From: Cohnella algarum
Lineage (GTDB): Bacteria > Bacillota > Bacilli > Paenibacillales > Paenibacillaceae
Assembly: GCF_016937515.1 (NCBI RefSeq)
Contig: NZ_JAFHKM010000002.1
Location: 3,839,001 to 3,903,000 of the forward strand
Length of the DNA stretch: 64,000 nt
Direction of reading: 5' to 3'
Below, piece by piece: positions 8,963-16,588 of this stretch. Both the position numbers and the translations under genes were made by a program. The notes beneath the pieces are model-generated. The model had not been told where the DNA came from, made no database searches, and saw only the letters and a list, made by a program, of their open reading frames with translations. Positions within the stretch are counted from its first letter, which is position 1; each line of letters starts with the position of its first letter.

Positions 8963-9224
8963 AGCCGCGCTTCAGGCGGGGGTCCCGTCCCGCGGGCAAA
9001 ACGAGGACGGGCGCCCGGGGAAAAAAGCGGACGAACAGCCCGTCCCCGGCAAAGAAGAGGGGGCGGCCGGAAGTCGGACGCGCAGGCGCAGGGGGCGAAC
9101 GGCCGGAAACGTCAGACCGCCGCTTCTTCACGGGAGCGGTTCGGCCTACCGCGAGGGCTACCACGCCGGCTTTGCCCAAGGCTTCGAAGACGGGCATCAA
9201 TTGGCCTACGAGCAGCAACTATGA
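8959..9224 (+). CDS. Small Arg-rich protein with aromatic-x-x-Gly repeat (frameshifted in this sequence)
   Basis: From ATG 8959 the frame encodes a basic segment (M-K-P-R-F-R-R-G-S-R) but then loses the family pattern. The frame one base back encodes T-R-R-R-R-G-R and a clean tetrad repeat Y-R-E-G, Y-H-A-G, F-A-Q-G, F-E-D-G, ending at TGA 9222-9224. One extra G in the run at 9059-9063 joins the two into an 88-residue protein with the same design as the next gene. The 3' end overlaps that gene's ATG. There is no enzymatic domain: this is essentially the targeting or assembly module on its own. Exactly where the base was lost is inferred. Confidence 0.6.
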
Positions 9225-9529
9225 ATGGGGGGAGCCGACTGAAACGCAAAGGACATTCGCGGACGGCGGCCAAGCGAAGACGCGCCGGACTCGGAAGAAA
9301 GGGCGCCGCGAGGCGGAGCGGACGGAAGGCGGGCAACCCCGGCCGGAAACGAAGAAAAACAGGACCCGCTCGCCGGCGCGGCCGGGTTTTGCGCAAACGA
9401 TCTGCCGCCCCGAGGAAGGCTGCCGCGGGAGGACAGACGTATCGGCAAGGATTTGACGAAGCGTACGAACAAGGGTTTCAAGCCGGGTTTGCACAGGGGC
9501 TTGAGGAAGGCGGCAAGCTCGAATTTTAA
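9221..9529 (+). CDS. Small Arg/Lys-rich protein with aromatic-x-x-Gly repeat
   Basis: 102 residues from ATG 9221, which overlaps the preceding TGA. Residues 1-70 are dominated by Arg, Lys, Gly and Ala. Residues 74-98 are tetrads Y-R-Q-G, F-D-E-A, Y-E-Q-G, F-Q-A-G, F-A-Q-G, L-E-E-G, predicting an amphipathic helix with a glycine stripe. No catalytic domain is present. The ribosome site is weak, consistent with coupling to the upstream gene. Similar modules start the glycosyltransferases at 5177 and 6235 and the CgeB-like protein at 9704. The basic part could bind acidic polymers and the helix could self-associate; both are inference. A strong terminator follows. Confidence 0.7.
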   Translation: MNGGSRLKRKGHSRTAAKRRRAGLGRKGAARRSGRKAGNPGRKRRKTGPARRRGRVLRKRSAAPRKAAAGGQTYRQGFDEAYEQGFQAGFAQGLEEGGKLEF

Positions 9530-9549
9530 ACCGCATACGGGTTTTCGGC

Positions 9550-9589
9550 AGTCGTCTTCCCGAGTAGGGAGGGCGGCTTTTTCTTTTTT
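9550..9589 (+). terminator. Intrinsic terminator after the Arg-rich small proteins
   Basis: A GC-rich stem (around GTCGTCTTCCC and GGGAGGGCGGC, with some G-T pairs) with a five-base loop is followed by TTTTTCTTTTTT. It ends the small-protein transcription unit, so the CgeB-like gene needs its own promoter in 9590-9690. Confidence 0.8.
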
Positions 9590-9703
9590 CGATTTACGCA
9601 CTTGCGGACGGGTAACTATCCATGTCCGACTCAGAGAGGGCGCATATATTGATGTTGGGTGATCGTGGACGACTAGGCGGTAGAACGCGAAGGAGGAATG
9701 GAT

Positions 9704-10855
9704 TTGGCAGTCATCCGCAATCGCGCGAAGATCGGCGGGAAAGTCCGGACCGGGCAAAAATCGGGAACGGCATCCGCGTATGCCGCCGGACAAAGGTCGG
9801 GTCTGGCGCTCGGGTTCGCCCATGGTCGCTGGCAGGGACTGTGCGAGGCCGTCATCCAAAAATCGGCCGGCGCGCTTCCGCGCCGGGCGGCGACCGTACT
9901 GTTCGTAACGTCGGGCAAAGGCTTCCCGTACAGCCCTCTGGACGAAGCCGTGCAGCTTTCGCTTCTTGGGTTGGCGGAGCGGGTCATCGTAGCTTCCCCC
10001 AAGGACGATGTCGCCGGACTCGCCGCGGCGGAACGCCCTGATTTGGTGCTGGTGCTGGAAGGCATGGAATTTCCGCCGGAGCAGGTAGCCTCCATACGCT
10101 TGAACGGCATCCGGACCGCGATCTGGTTCACCGACGATCCTTATTACACGGACATTACGAGCGGACTCGCTCCTTGCTACGACTACGTATTCACGCTGGA
10201 AAACAATTGCGTGCCTTATTACCAGCAGTTGGGCTGTCCCCGGGTTCATTACCTTCCGCTCGGAGTGTTTCCCGAGTATTTCCGACCGCGCAATCCGCAG
10301 CTGTCGCTTCGCGGCGACGTCTGCTTTATCGGCAGCGCGTACTGGAATCGGGTCGACTTTTTTTCAAGGCTGCTTCCTTATATCGAGCATCGGTCTTTTC
10401 ATTTGTCGGGAATCTGGTGGGACCGCCTTCCCGAATACAAGCGGTGGAAGGATCGGATTCAATTGGACCGCTGGATGACCCCGCTGGAAACGGCGGAGCA
10501 CTACAACGCCTTCAGCATCGTGATCAACGTGCACAGATCGCATGACGACGAAACGTTCAATCGCAACGGCGCCAAAATCGTGGCCCAGTCGCCGAACCCC
10601 CGCGTATTCGAAATTTCCGCCTGCGGCACGCTGCAAATCGTCGATCAACGAAGCGATTTGCCCTTGTATTACAAGCCGGGAGAAGAAATCGTCACTTACG
10701 ATACGCCCGAGGATCTGGCGGCCAAAGTCGAGTATTACCTGAATCACGAGGAAGAACGGCAACTGTTAGCCTTGAGGGCTTTGCGCCGCACGATGAGGGA
10801 CCACACGTACGCGAACCGGCTGCATCAATTGCTGGAAATCGCTTTGGCTCCGTAA
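9704..10855 (+). CDS. CgeB-like glycosyltransferase (spore maturation type)
   Basis: 383 residues from TTG 9704, where AGGAGG lies 7 bp upstream; ATG 9698 is too close to that site. Residues 1-25 are basic and residues 26-45 form Gly tetrads (Y-A-A-G, Q-R-S-G, L-A-L-G, F-A-H-G). The body matches CgeB-type proteins: an N-terminal Rossmann half with A-I-W-F-T-D-D-P-Y-Y, V-F-T-L-E-N-N-C and Y-L-P-L-G, then a C-terminal GT-B half with F-I-G-S-A-Y, V-F-E-I-S-A-C-G-T-L-Q and Y-Y-x-x-G-E-E-I-V. CgeB in B. subtilis is a sporulation gene affecting the outer spore layer, the best single clue to this locus's role. Confidence 0.85.
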   Translation: MAVIRNRAKIGGKVRTGQKSGTASAYAAGQRSGLALGFAHGRWQGLCEAVIQKSAGALPRRAATVLFVTSGKGFPYSPLDEAVQLSLLGLAERVIVASPKDDVAGLAAAERPDLVLVLEGMEFPPEQVASIRLNGIRTAIWFTDDPYYTDITSGLAPCYDYVFTLENNCVPYYQQLGCPRVHYLPLGVFPEYFRPRNPQLSLRGDVCFIGSAYWNRVDFFSRLLPYIEHRSFHLSGIWWDRLPEYKRWKDRIQLDRWMTPLETAEHYNAFSIVINVHRSHDDETFNRNGAKIVAQSPNPRVFEISACGTLQIVDQRSDLPLYYKPGEEIVTYDTPEDLAAKVEYYLNHEEERQLLALRALRRTMRDHTYANRLHQLLEIALAP

Positions 10856-10913
10856 CGCAGAAACCGTAATCGGATAAAAGCGGAACAGCCGCATGGAGAA
10901 GGAGGAGGGCGGC

Positions 10914-12410
10914 ATGCAAGCAGTCACCGTTCGGCCGAAGCTGGTCATTTTTTCCCATTTGTGCAACGACGTTCACGCCACGGGCGCGGAAAAGCTTTTG
11001 CTCGCCTTTTTGAAGGAAATGCGGCATTTTTTCGAATGCTTGCTTGTCGTTCCGCAAGAAGGGGCCATCGCCAGAGCCGCGTTGCGCGAAGGGATCGAGT
11101 CGGCAACGCTCCCTATTCCGCTATGTCCGGCAGTGCAAGACGGTTCGCCGCAGCTCGACCGGGAATTGGAGTCGCTTCGGACCGATCCGGTTTGGGAGCG
11201 GATTATCGATCTTTTGCAGCGGGAGCAGCCTTCTTATGTATGGGTGAACACGTGCGCGCATCCCCTGCCCGCAATCGCGGCGAAGGCGCTCGGAATTCCC
11301 GTTGTGTGGGCGCTGATGGAAACGATCGCCGAAGACGGTCCGCGCAGGGCTCAGGCCGCGGCGCTGATCAACACTTACAGCGATCTGATCGTCGGCATTT
11401 CGGAGACGGTGCTGGCTCCGTTCAGCCGCAAGACGCTGCTCTCGAAGACGGTCGTGCTGCCGCCTTTCGTAAGCTTGAGGGAGGCGGAGCCGGAAAGCTG
11501 GTTCTCCCATCGATTTAACGTGCGCAGGAGCAACGGGTGGGGGGAATACCATCGGGTCGCGGGCTTCGTGGCGGCCGGCCTGCACCCGTCCAAAGGGCTG
11601 AAAGAGTTCGTCGAAGCGATGATCCCGCTGGCGCTGAGAGATCCGATGATCCGAATGCTGATCGTCGGCAACGGCGCCGACGAGGAATTCGTCCACTCCT
11701 GCATCGAGCTCGCGCGCGGGGCGGGGCTCGGCAACCGGATCGGGTGGGTGCGGTACGCGGAAAAAATCGAGACGATCTATCCGGCGATGGACGTGTTGGT
11801 CGTGCCCAGTCTCGTCAAGGAAGGCTTCGGCATGACCGCGGCCGAAGGCATGCTGTTCGGCAAGCCGGTCGTCGCGTTCGCTTCCGGAGGCCTGACCGAG
11901 CTGATGCAGGCTACCGGCAACGGCGAATTTTTGGTCGCCCCGGGAGACGTTCCCGGGCTCGCCGCCGCGGCAGGCGGTTTGCTGGCCAGCGACGAGTGGC
12001 GCTTTACGGTCGGCGGGCGGAATATGCAGGCGGTGCAGCAAGCGTATGGACTTGAAGCGTTCCAAGCGAAGCTGGCCAAGCTCATCCAGAAGCTTCCCGA
12101 TCCGGTCGAACAGCTCGCCGGTCTCGTTCGGGGCATGGGCCCGACCGTTTATTGGCTCGAAAACGGCCGAAAACGGCCGTTTCCTTCGCCGGAGTCGCTA
12201 TTGGCCGCGGGGTTTCGGTTCGAGGACGTGCGTTATATTTTGGAAGAGAAGCTCGTCTTGATTCCGCCCGGCTTGCCGATGGAGGAACCGGAGACGGACG
12301 AAGCTCCCCCTCGAAGAAGACGCCGGCGCAAACGCCGAAGACGGATGCGGGCCAAACGAAGCGCGGTCAAAACGAGGAAACGCCGCGGCCGCAACCGTTC
12401 GCGCGGGTAA
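10914..12410 (+). CDS. GT4-family glycosyltransferase with C-terminal VYW domain and Arg-rich tail
   Basis: 498 residues from ATG 10914 (AAGGAGGAG 7 bp upstream; the in-frame ATG 10893 precedes that site). This is a two-domain GT-B retaining glycosyltransferase: N-terminal L-V-I-F-S-H-L-C-N-D-V-H, mid G-L-H-P-S-K-G-L, and C-terminal V-P-S-L-V-K-E-G-F-G-M-T-A-A-E-G-M with the E-x7-E-type donor site. Residues ~408-460 form a segment starting T-V-Y-W-L-E-N-G-R-K-R, similar to the end of the protein at 6235. Residues ~463-498 are nearly all Arg and Lys, so here the basic element is at the C-terminus. It likely builds surface glycan; the substrate is unknown. Confidence 0.87.
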   Translation: MQAVTVRPKLVIFSHLCNDVHATGAEKLLLAFLKEMRHFFECLLVVPQEGAIARAALREGIESATLPIPLCPAVQDGSPQLDRELESLRTDPVWERIIDLLQREQPSYVWVNTCAHPLPAIAAKALGIPVVWALMETIAEDGPRRAQAAALINTYSDLIVGISETVLAPFSRKTLLSKTVVLPPFVSLREAEPESWFSHRFNVRRSNGWGEYHRVAGFVAAGLHPSKGLKEFVEAMIPLALRDPMIRMLIVGNGADEEFVHSCIELARGAGLGNRIGWVRYAEKIETIYPAMDVLVVPSLVKEGFGMTAAEGMLFGKPVVAFASGGLTELMQATGNGEFLVAPGDVPGLAAAAGGLLASDEWRFTVGGRNMQAVQQAYGLEAFQAKLAKLIQKLPDPVEQLAGLVRGMGPTVYWLENGRKRPFPSPESLLAAGFRFEDVRYILEEKLVLIPPGLPMEEPETDEAPPRRRRRRKRRRRMRAKRSAVKTRKRRGRNRSRG

Positions 12411-12459
12411 GTTCCGTTTCGCACGAAGCAGCAGTCTACTTTCGGCTCGGGGGGATACG

Positions 12460-13452
12460 ATGTTCGCGGGGCAGCGTATTTTGATCACCGGAGGAACCGG
12501 TTCCTGGGGACGGGAACTCGCGCGGCAGTTGCTCGATCGGTCTCCGGAGGAAATCATCGTTTATTCGCGCAACGAGTCCGGCCAGGTGGCGATGGATCGG
12601 GAGCTCCGCGACTCGCGGGTTTCGTACCGCATCGGCGACGTGCGCGATCGCAAGGCGCTTACCCAAGCGTGCAAAGGGGTCGATCTGATTTTTCACCTGG
12701 CCGCCCTGAAGCATGTGCCGGTATGCGAGAATCATCCGTACGAAGCGCTCAAAACGAATGTGCTCGGCACGCAAAACGTCATCGAGGCCGCGTTGGAGAA
12801 CGGCGTGAAAAAGGTCGTGAACGTTTCGTCGGACAAAGCGGCCAGCCCGTCCGGTTTTTACGGCATGACGAAAGCGATCGGCGAAAAACTGATCGTCTAT
12901 GCCAACCTGCTCGATGGCAACACCAAATTTATCTCCGTGCGCGGGGGCAATGTGCTCGGAACGGCCGGAAGCGTCTTGAGCTTGTTCATGAACCAAATCG
13001 CGAAAGGGGAGCCGATCGGCATTACGCATCCGGCCATGACCCGGTTTTTTCTGACGCTTGCGGATACGGTCCGGTTTTTGATCGGGGCGGCGTCCGAAGG
13101 CGAAGGCGGGGAAATATACGTCATGAAGGCGCCCGCATGCCGCATCGCCGATTTGGCGGAAGTGTTGATGGAAGAGGCCGGAAAGCGGGTTGATGTCGTG
13201 GAAACGGGGGTCCGGCCGGGCGAGAAGCTCCACGAAACGCTATTGACGGAGCAAGAATCCGCGACTGCGATCGCGTACGACGATCGTTATTTGATTCTTT
13301 TGCCGACGATCGACATCCCCGGCCTCAAACCGCGTTATTCGGGCTTTGCCGGCATCGGGAGCGGAGGCATCCGTTCCGACCGGCCGACGATCGGCAAGGC
13401 GGACATTCGCCGCTTGCTGGAACGCGGCGGGCTTCTTTCGCGGCCCGGCTAG
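12460..13452 (+). CDS. NDP-sugar 4,6-dehydratase, CapD/PseB type (extended SDR)
   Basis: 330 residues from ATG 12460, with a GGGGGGA ribosome site. It is an extended short-chain dehydrogenase: the NAD(P) motif T-G-G-T-G-S-W-G at residues 10-17, G-D-V-R-D, and the catalytic S-S-D-K-A with Y134-x3-K138. Y-S-R-N-E near residue 35 is typical of UDP-GlcNAc inverting 4,6-dehydratases and polysaccharide CapD proteins. Such enzymes start synthesis of deoxy-amino sugars from UDP-GlcNAc. As last gene of the locus it would supply a modified sugar donor for the glycosyltransferases upstream. Stereochemistry and exact substrate are not certain. Confidence 0.88.
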   Translation: MFAGQRILITGGTGSWGRELARQLLDRSPEEIIVYSRNESGQVAMDRELRDSRVSYRIGDVRDRKALTQACKGVDLIFHLAALKHVPVCENHPYEALKTNVLGTQNVIEAALENGVKKVVNVSSDKAASPSGFYGMTKAIGEKLIVYANLLDGNTKFISVRGGNVLGTAGSVLSLFMNQIAKGEPIGITHPAMTRFFLTLADTVRFLIGAASEGEGGEIYVMKAPACRIADLAEVLMEEAGKRVDVVETGVRPGEKLHETLLTEQESATAIAYDDRYLILLPTIDIPGLKPRYSGFAGIGSGGIRSDRPTIGKADIRRLLERGGLLSRPG

Positions 13453-13482
13453 CATCTGTCCGACTCGCGCCGGCCAGATGCT
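13451..13482. terminator. Inverted repeat between convergent genes, possible bidirectional terminator
   Basis: AGCATCTG and CAGATGCT are a perfect eight-base inverted repeat with a 16-base GC-rich loop between the ends of the dehydratase gene (+) and fabH (-). There is no T run, so terminator function is only suggested by position. Confidence 0.4.
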
Positions 13483-13504
13483 GTGCGGCCTGCCGGACCG
13501 AGCT

Positions 13505-14512
13505 TCACTCCAGCGTCCAGTCCAGCACCAACCCCGCTTGCGCAAGGCCGGATCCGAATCCGTAAAGGGCGATGCGCTCCCCTTTCTTCAACTTGCCTTC
13601 CTTAACGGCAAGATCGAGAGCGAGAGGAATGGATGCCGCCGAGGTGTTGCCGTAAGGACCGACGCTGTGCAGCGAGCGTTCGAAGGGGAAGCCGAGCCGC
13701 TCGCAAATCGCTTCGATCATGCGCAAGTTGGCGCTGTGGGGAACGAACCAGTCCAGATCGGCGATCGACAGGTTCGCCTTTTCCAGCATGTTCTTCATAC
13801 CGTCCGGGATGGTCGAAACCGCCCATTTATACACTTCCCTGCCGTTTTGCCCGATTTTTCCCCCTTCTTCCGCAGGCTGCCCGTCGAGCTCCGACGCCAG
13901 TCCTCCGGCCATTACATAAGAACCGCCTTTCCCGTCCGTGACCGCGTAGGATCCCAGCATCGCTCCTTTCTCCGCCCGCTCAAGAAGAACGGCTCCCGCT
14001 CCGTCGCCGAATAATATGCAGGTGGACCGGTCGGCGTAATTCGTGATCTTGGATAACGTTTCCGTCCCGACGACGACGATTTTGCGATAAGCGCCGGAAA
14101 GAATAAGGCCGTTGGCCGCTTGCATCGCGGAAACGAAGCCGGCGCAGGCGGCGTTCAAATCGAAGGCGAGCGCGCGTCGGATGCCAAACGCCTGCTGCAC
14201 TCTCGAGGCGACGGAAGGAAAAAGAAAATCGGGCGTGGTCGTGGCGCCGATAACCGCGTCGATATCCGTCGAATCCGTCGGATAACGTTCGAGCAAATCG
14301 CGCACGGCTTCGATGGCCAGATGGCTGGAAAATTCGCGCGGTCCGGCGATTCTGCGTTCGCGGATTCCCGTCCGGCGAACGATCCATTCGTCGTTCGTGT
14401 CGACGATTTGCGACAAATCGTCGTTCGTCAGCCGTTTTTCCGGTACGTAGCTGCCGATGCCTGTCATTTCCGCTTGCGAATAAAAGGAGCCCGGATTCGG
14501 CCGATCGTTCAT
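13505..14512 (-). CDS. fabH: 3-oxoacyl-ACP synthase III
   Basis: 335 residues; ATG at 14512 preceded by GGAGGG. This cytoplasmic thiolase-fold enzyme condenses acyl-CoA with malonyl-ACP to start fatty acid synthesis. The Cys-His-Asn triad is visible as C123 (N-A-A-C-A-G-F), H259 (V-P-H-S-A-N) and N289 (Y-G-N-T-S-A). In Firmicutes, FabH prefers branched-chain primers; that preference cannot be read here. The gene stands alone, facing away from its neighbours, and its promoter region holds a FapR-type operator (14553-14569), so control by malonyl-CoA through FapR is likely. Confidence 0.96.
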   Translation of the reverse strand: MNDRPNPGSFYSQAEMTGIGSYVPEKRLTNDDLSQIVDTNDEWIVRRTGIRERRIAGPREFSSHLAIEAVRDLLERYPTDSTDIDAVIGATTTPDFLFPSVASRVQQAFGIRRALAFDLNAACAGFVSAMQAANGLILSGAYRKIVVVGTETLSKITNYADRSTCILFGDGAGAVLLERAEKGAMLGSYAVTDGKGGSYVMAGGLASELDGQPAEEGGKIGQNGREVYKWAVSTIPDGMKNMLEKANLSIADLDWFVPHSANLRMIEAICERLGFPFERSLHSVGPYGNTSAASIPLALDLAVKEGKLKKGERIALYGFGSGLAQAGLVLDWTLE

Positions 14513-14536
14513 TTTCTTCGCCCTCCATTTGGCTTG

Positions 14537-14569
14537 ATTATAGAACTTGATTCTAATACCTGGTACTAA
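14537..14569 (-). promoter_or_regulatory. FapR-type operator and minus-10 box ahead of fabH
   Basis: On the minus strand, TTAGTACCAGGTATTAG (14569-14553) is a near-perfect 17-bp dyad of the AGTACC/GGTACT type recognised by FapR, the malonyl-CoA-responsive repressor of Firmicutes lipid genes. A perfect TATAAT lies just downstream at 14542-14537. The operator overlaps where the minus-35 element would be, the usual repression geometry. Confidence 0.75.
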
Positions 14570-14703
14570 TTTTAATTCTTGTTTCCATACTAGGTCGAAA
14601 ATGTTCCGCTGTCAAGGCGAATGCAGAAGCATATTCAGCGTGCCCGGAGGCCAACCTAACGATGCGGCGGGAACAGCCGAAAACCGATTAAAGGAGGAGT
14701 TCG

Positions 14704-15591
14704 ATGCGCAAGGGATTAGCCGCCTCGACGCTTGTTTTATCGGCGGCTTTGGCGTTGTCCGGCTGTGCTGCCAATCAGGGGGATTTGGGCAATAAAAACA
14801 TCCGCCCCAACAATGCGGGCAATATGAGAGGCCTGAACAACCGGTTCGCGAACGATCAGGCGAACGAAATGAACCGCATTCACGGCACGCAGCAAATGAA
14901 CAACAACGTGGTCGGCCTTCACGGCAATACGAATATGGAACTGAGCGACGATATCGCGAACAAGCTCGCCGCGCTGCCGGAAATCAAATCGGCGTACGTG
15001 ATGCTGACCGATCGCAACGCTTACGTTGCGATCACGGAGGAGACGAACGGCCGACAACGCGTCAAAGGCACTTATCGTTCTAATAACGGAACCGGCCGAA
15101 CGAAAGGCATGGGAGCCGGCATGGCCGAACGCGGCGTCGGCATGAGCAATCCGAACAGCGTAACGCCCCGTTCGGCCGCTCCTTACCGCTCGGATTATTA
15201 CAGCGTGGGAGACAACACGGGAACGACGGCGGGCGGAGGCACTTACGGCGGTTTTGGCCGCGGCGGAGCGAATAGCCGCGCCGGAACGAACGGCCGCGCC
15301 GGAACGAACGGCCGCGTCGGCGCGATGAGCGGCGATGCTTCCGACACGCTCAAAAACAAGGTCGGAGATTTGGTTAAAGGGATGTCGCCGACGACGGAAA
15401 ACGTCTATGTATCGACGAATCCGGACTTTTTCGGCCGGATGGAGCGGATGGCGAACGACTTCCGCAACGGCAATCCGATTCAAGGCATGATTACCGAATT
15501 CAATACGCTCGTCGAGCGCATCTTCCCCGAACAATCCGGCATGAACGGAACGTCCCGGGCTCAGACGGCGCCGAACTATATGCACCGCTAA
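14704..15591 (+). CDS. YhcN/YlaJ family sporulation lipoprotein
   Basis: 295 residues from ATG 14704, with AAAGGAGGAG upstream. A signal peptide with lipobox L-S-G-C (Cys21) predicts a membrane-anchored lipoprotein. Two blocks match the YhcN/YlaJ domain: D-D-I-A-N-K-L-A-A-L-P-E-I-K-S-A-Y-V-M and, after a Gly/Arg/Asn-rich linker, L-K-N-K-V-G-D-L-V followed by V-Y-V-S-T-N-P-D-F. The linker has a short duplicated unit (R-A-G-T-N-G, twice plus one variant). Family members are spore-associated lipoproteins made under forespore control in Bacillus and linked to germination or outgrowth. A terminator follows. Confidence 0.88.
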   Translation: MRKGLAASTLVLSAALALSGCAANQGDLGNKNIRPNNAGNMRGLNNRFANDQANEMNRIHGTQQMNNNVVGLHGNTNMELSDDIANKLAALPEIKSAYVMLTDRNAYVAITEETNGRQRVKGTYRSNNGTGRTKGMGAGMAERGVGMSNPNSVTPRSAAPYRSDYYSVGDNTGTTAGGGTYGGFGRGGANSRAGTNGRAGTNGRVGAMSGDASDTLKNKVGDLVKGMSPTTENVYVSTNPDFFGRMERMANDFRNGNPIQGMITEFNTLVERIFPEQSGMNGTSRAQTAPNYMHR

Positions 15592-15622
15592 GCGGGGCTT
15601 GGGCGGAAATCGAAAGTTGGCC

Positions 15623-15652
15623 GCGGCAGGGACGAGGGTCCCGCCGCTTTTT
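15623..15652 (+). terminator. Intrinsic terminator after the YhcN/YlaJ gene
   Basis: A stem GCGGC-A-GGGAC / GTCCC-GCCGC with one bulged A and a short loop is followed by TTTTT. Confidence 0.8.
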
Positions 15653-15678
15653 ATCGTATAAAGGGGGGCAAACTTATG

Positions 15679-15857
15679 TTGGATTTTATCCAACGGGCGG
15701 CGTGAAAAACGAGAAAACTTCGAGATAGAGTGGATTTTATCCAATGAGGAACGGCCATTACGGCCGAAAGGCATGAAACGGTCTCGCCCCGTTGGACAAA
15801 ATCCAACCAAGCCCGAGGATGTCGTAAAAAAGCCGGTTTAGATTGGACAAAATCCAA
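15679..15857. repeat. Four-dyad TTGGA...TCCAA array, locus 1
   Basis: Four 15-bp dyads with arms TTGGA/TCCAA lie at 15679, 15730, 15792 and 15843 (spacing 51, 62, 51). The first two have a TTTTA-type centre and the last two an AAAA-type centre, so the pairs point at each other. The same arrangement, with related sequence between the sites, occurs at 54564-54743. Nothing codes here. The function is unknown; spacings near whole turns of B-DNA suggest protein binding on one helix face. Confidence 0.85.
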
Positions 15858-16014
15858 CGAGGGACGAGGCAAAGCAGAGGAAAGGATGTCGGGGCAGAGC
15901 TGCGCCAGGCACGTGAATTTGTTCAGCATCAAAGTAAAAACCTTCTTTCCGCGCCGCCCTCACGGAGGACAACGAAAAAGAAGGCTTGCTGATCAGGAAA
16001 GCGGCGAAGGAAGG

Positions 16015-16239
16015 TCAAATTTTCAGTTCCCCGAGCTTAATCAGCTCGACAACCGCTTGCGAACGCCCTTTTACATTTAATTTCTGCATGACATTCGAAA
16101 TATGATTCCGCACCGTTTTCTCACTGATAAACAATTGCTGGGCAATGTCGCGAGTCGTTTTGTCCTGCACTAACAGTTCAAAAACTTCGCGTTCCCGATT
16201 GGTGAGAAGGAATTTGCTTTTGTGATCGCTGCCTTTCAA
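16015..16239 (-). CDS. gerE: Spore coat transcription regulator GerE
   Basis: 74 residues, exactly the length of B. subtilis GerE, from TTG 16239 with AAGGAGGGG about 10 bp upstream. It is one LuxR/FixJ-type helix-turn-helix domain: L-T-N-R-E-R-E-V-F-E-L-L-V-Q-D-K-T-T-R-D followed by I-S-E-K-T-V-R-N-H-I-S-N and V-K-G-R-S-Q-A-V-V-E-L, all hallmark GerE stretches. In Bacillus it is the last mother-cell regulator, made under sigma-K, and switches late coat and crust genes on or off. Its position close to the CgeB/glycosyltransferase locus makes that locus a natural target. Confidence 0.96.
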   Translation of the reverse strand: MKGSDHKSKFLLTNREREVFELLVQDKTTRDIAQQLFISEKTVRNHISNVMQKLNVKGRSQAVVELIKLGELKI

Positions 16240-16588
16240 CGTGTGTCACCCCTCCTTGCCCGGGAATGGAAGTGATTACAAGGTCCAGGGATACAGTCAA
16301 CTTTATCATATGAAAGCATGCGAACTCTGGTGCGGTAACCCGGTAATTTTGGGCGTACAGCCTCCGGAAAAGCGCCTTAGGCTTTCGTATTATGCAACGT
16401 CGCCCTTTATCGAGATACAGCACAATATATGTAGACGACGGAGGGCGCGCAACGTACAAACACCCATTTTTTCGACTTATGTATACCTTGTCCGACAAGA
16501 GAATCCGACAGCTTTTTCGGCCAGGCCCGGCTATAATCGACTCATATCGGCGGTTTAATTCACATTGATCACGCGGGGAGGAAGAAAC
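16240..16588. other. 349-bp divergent regulatory gap between two LuxR-type genes
   Basis: No coding region is convincing. A TATAAT hexamer at 16532-16537 points toward the plus-strand regulator but lacks a good minus-35 partner. The minus-strand side must hold the gerE promoter; no clear sigma-K element could be assigned. Confidence 0.4.

Noticed and set aside
7831..9648. CATANNNT sites (about 1610, 7831, 7911 and 9641) as sigma-E/sigma-K promoters
   Set aside because: Five fixed bases occur often by chance and no fitting minus-35 element was found at 15-17 bp.
15679..15857. TTGGA/TCCAA dyads as Rho-independent terminators
   Set aside because: Stems of five to six pairs lack a following T run, and a good terminator already lies at 15623-15652.
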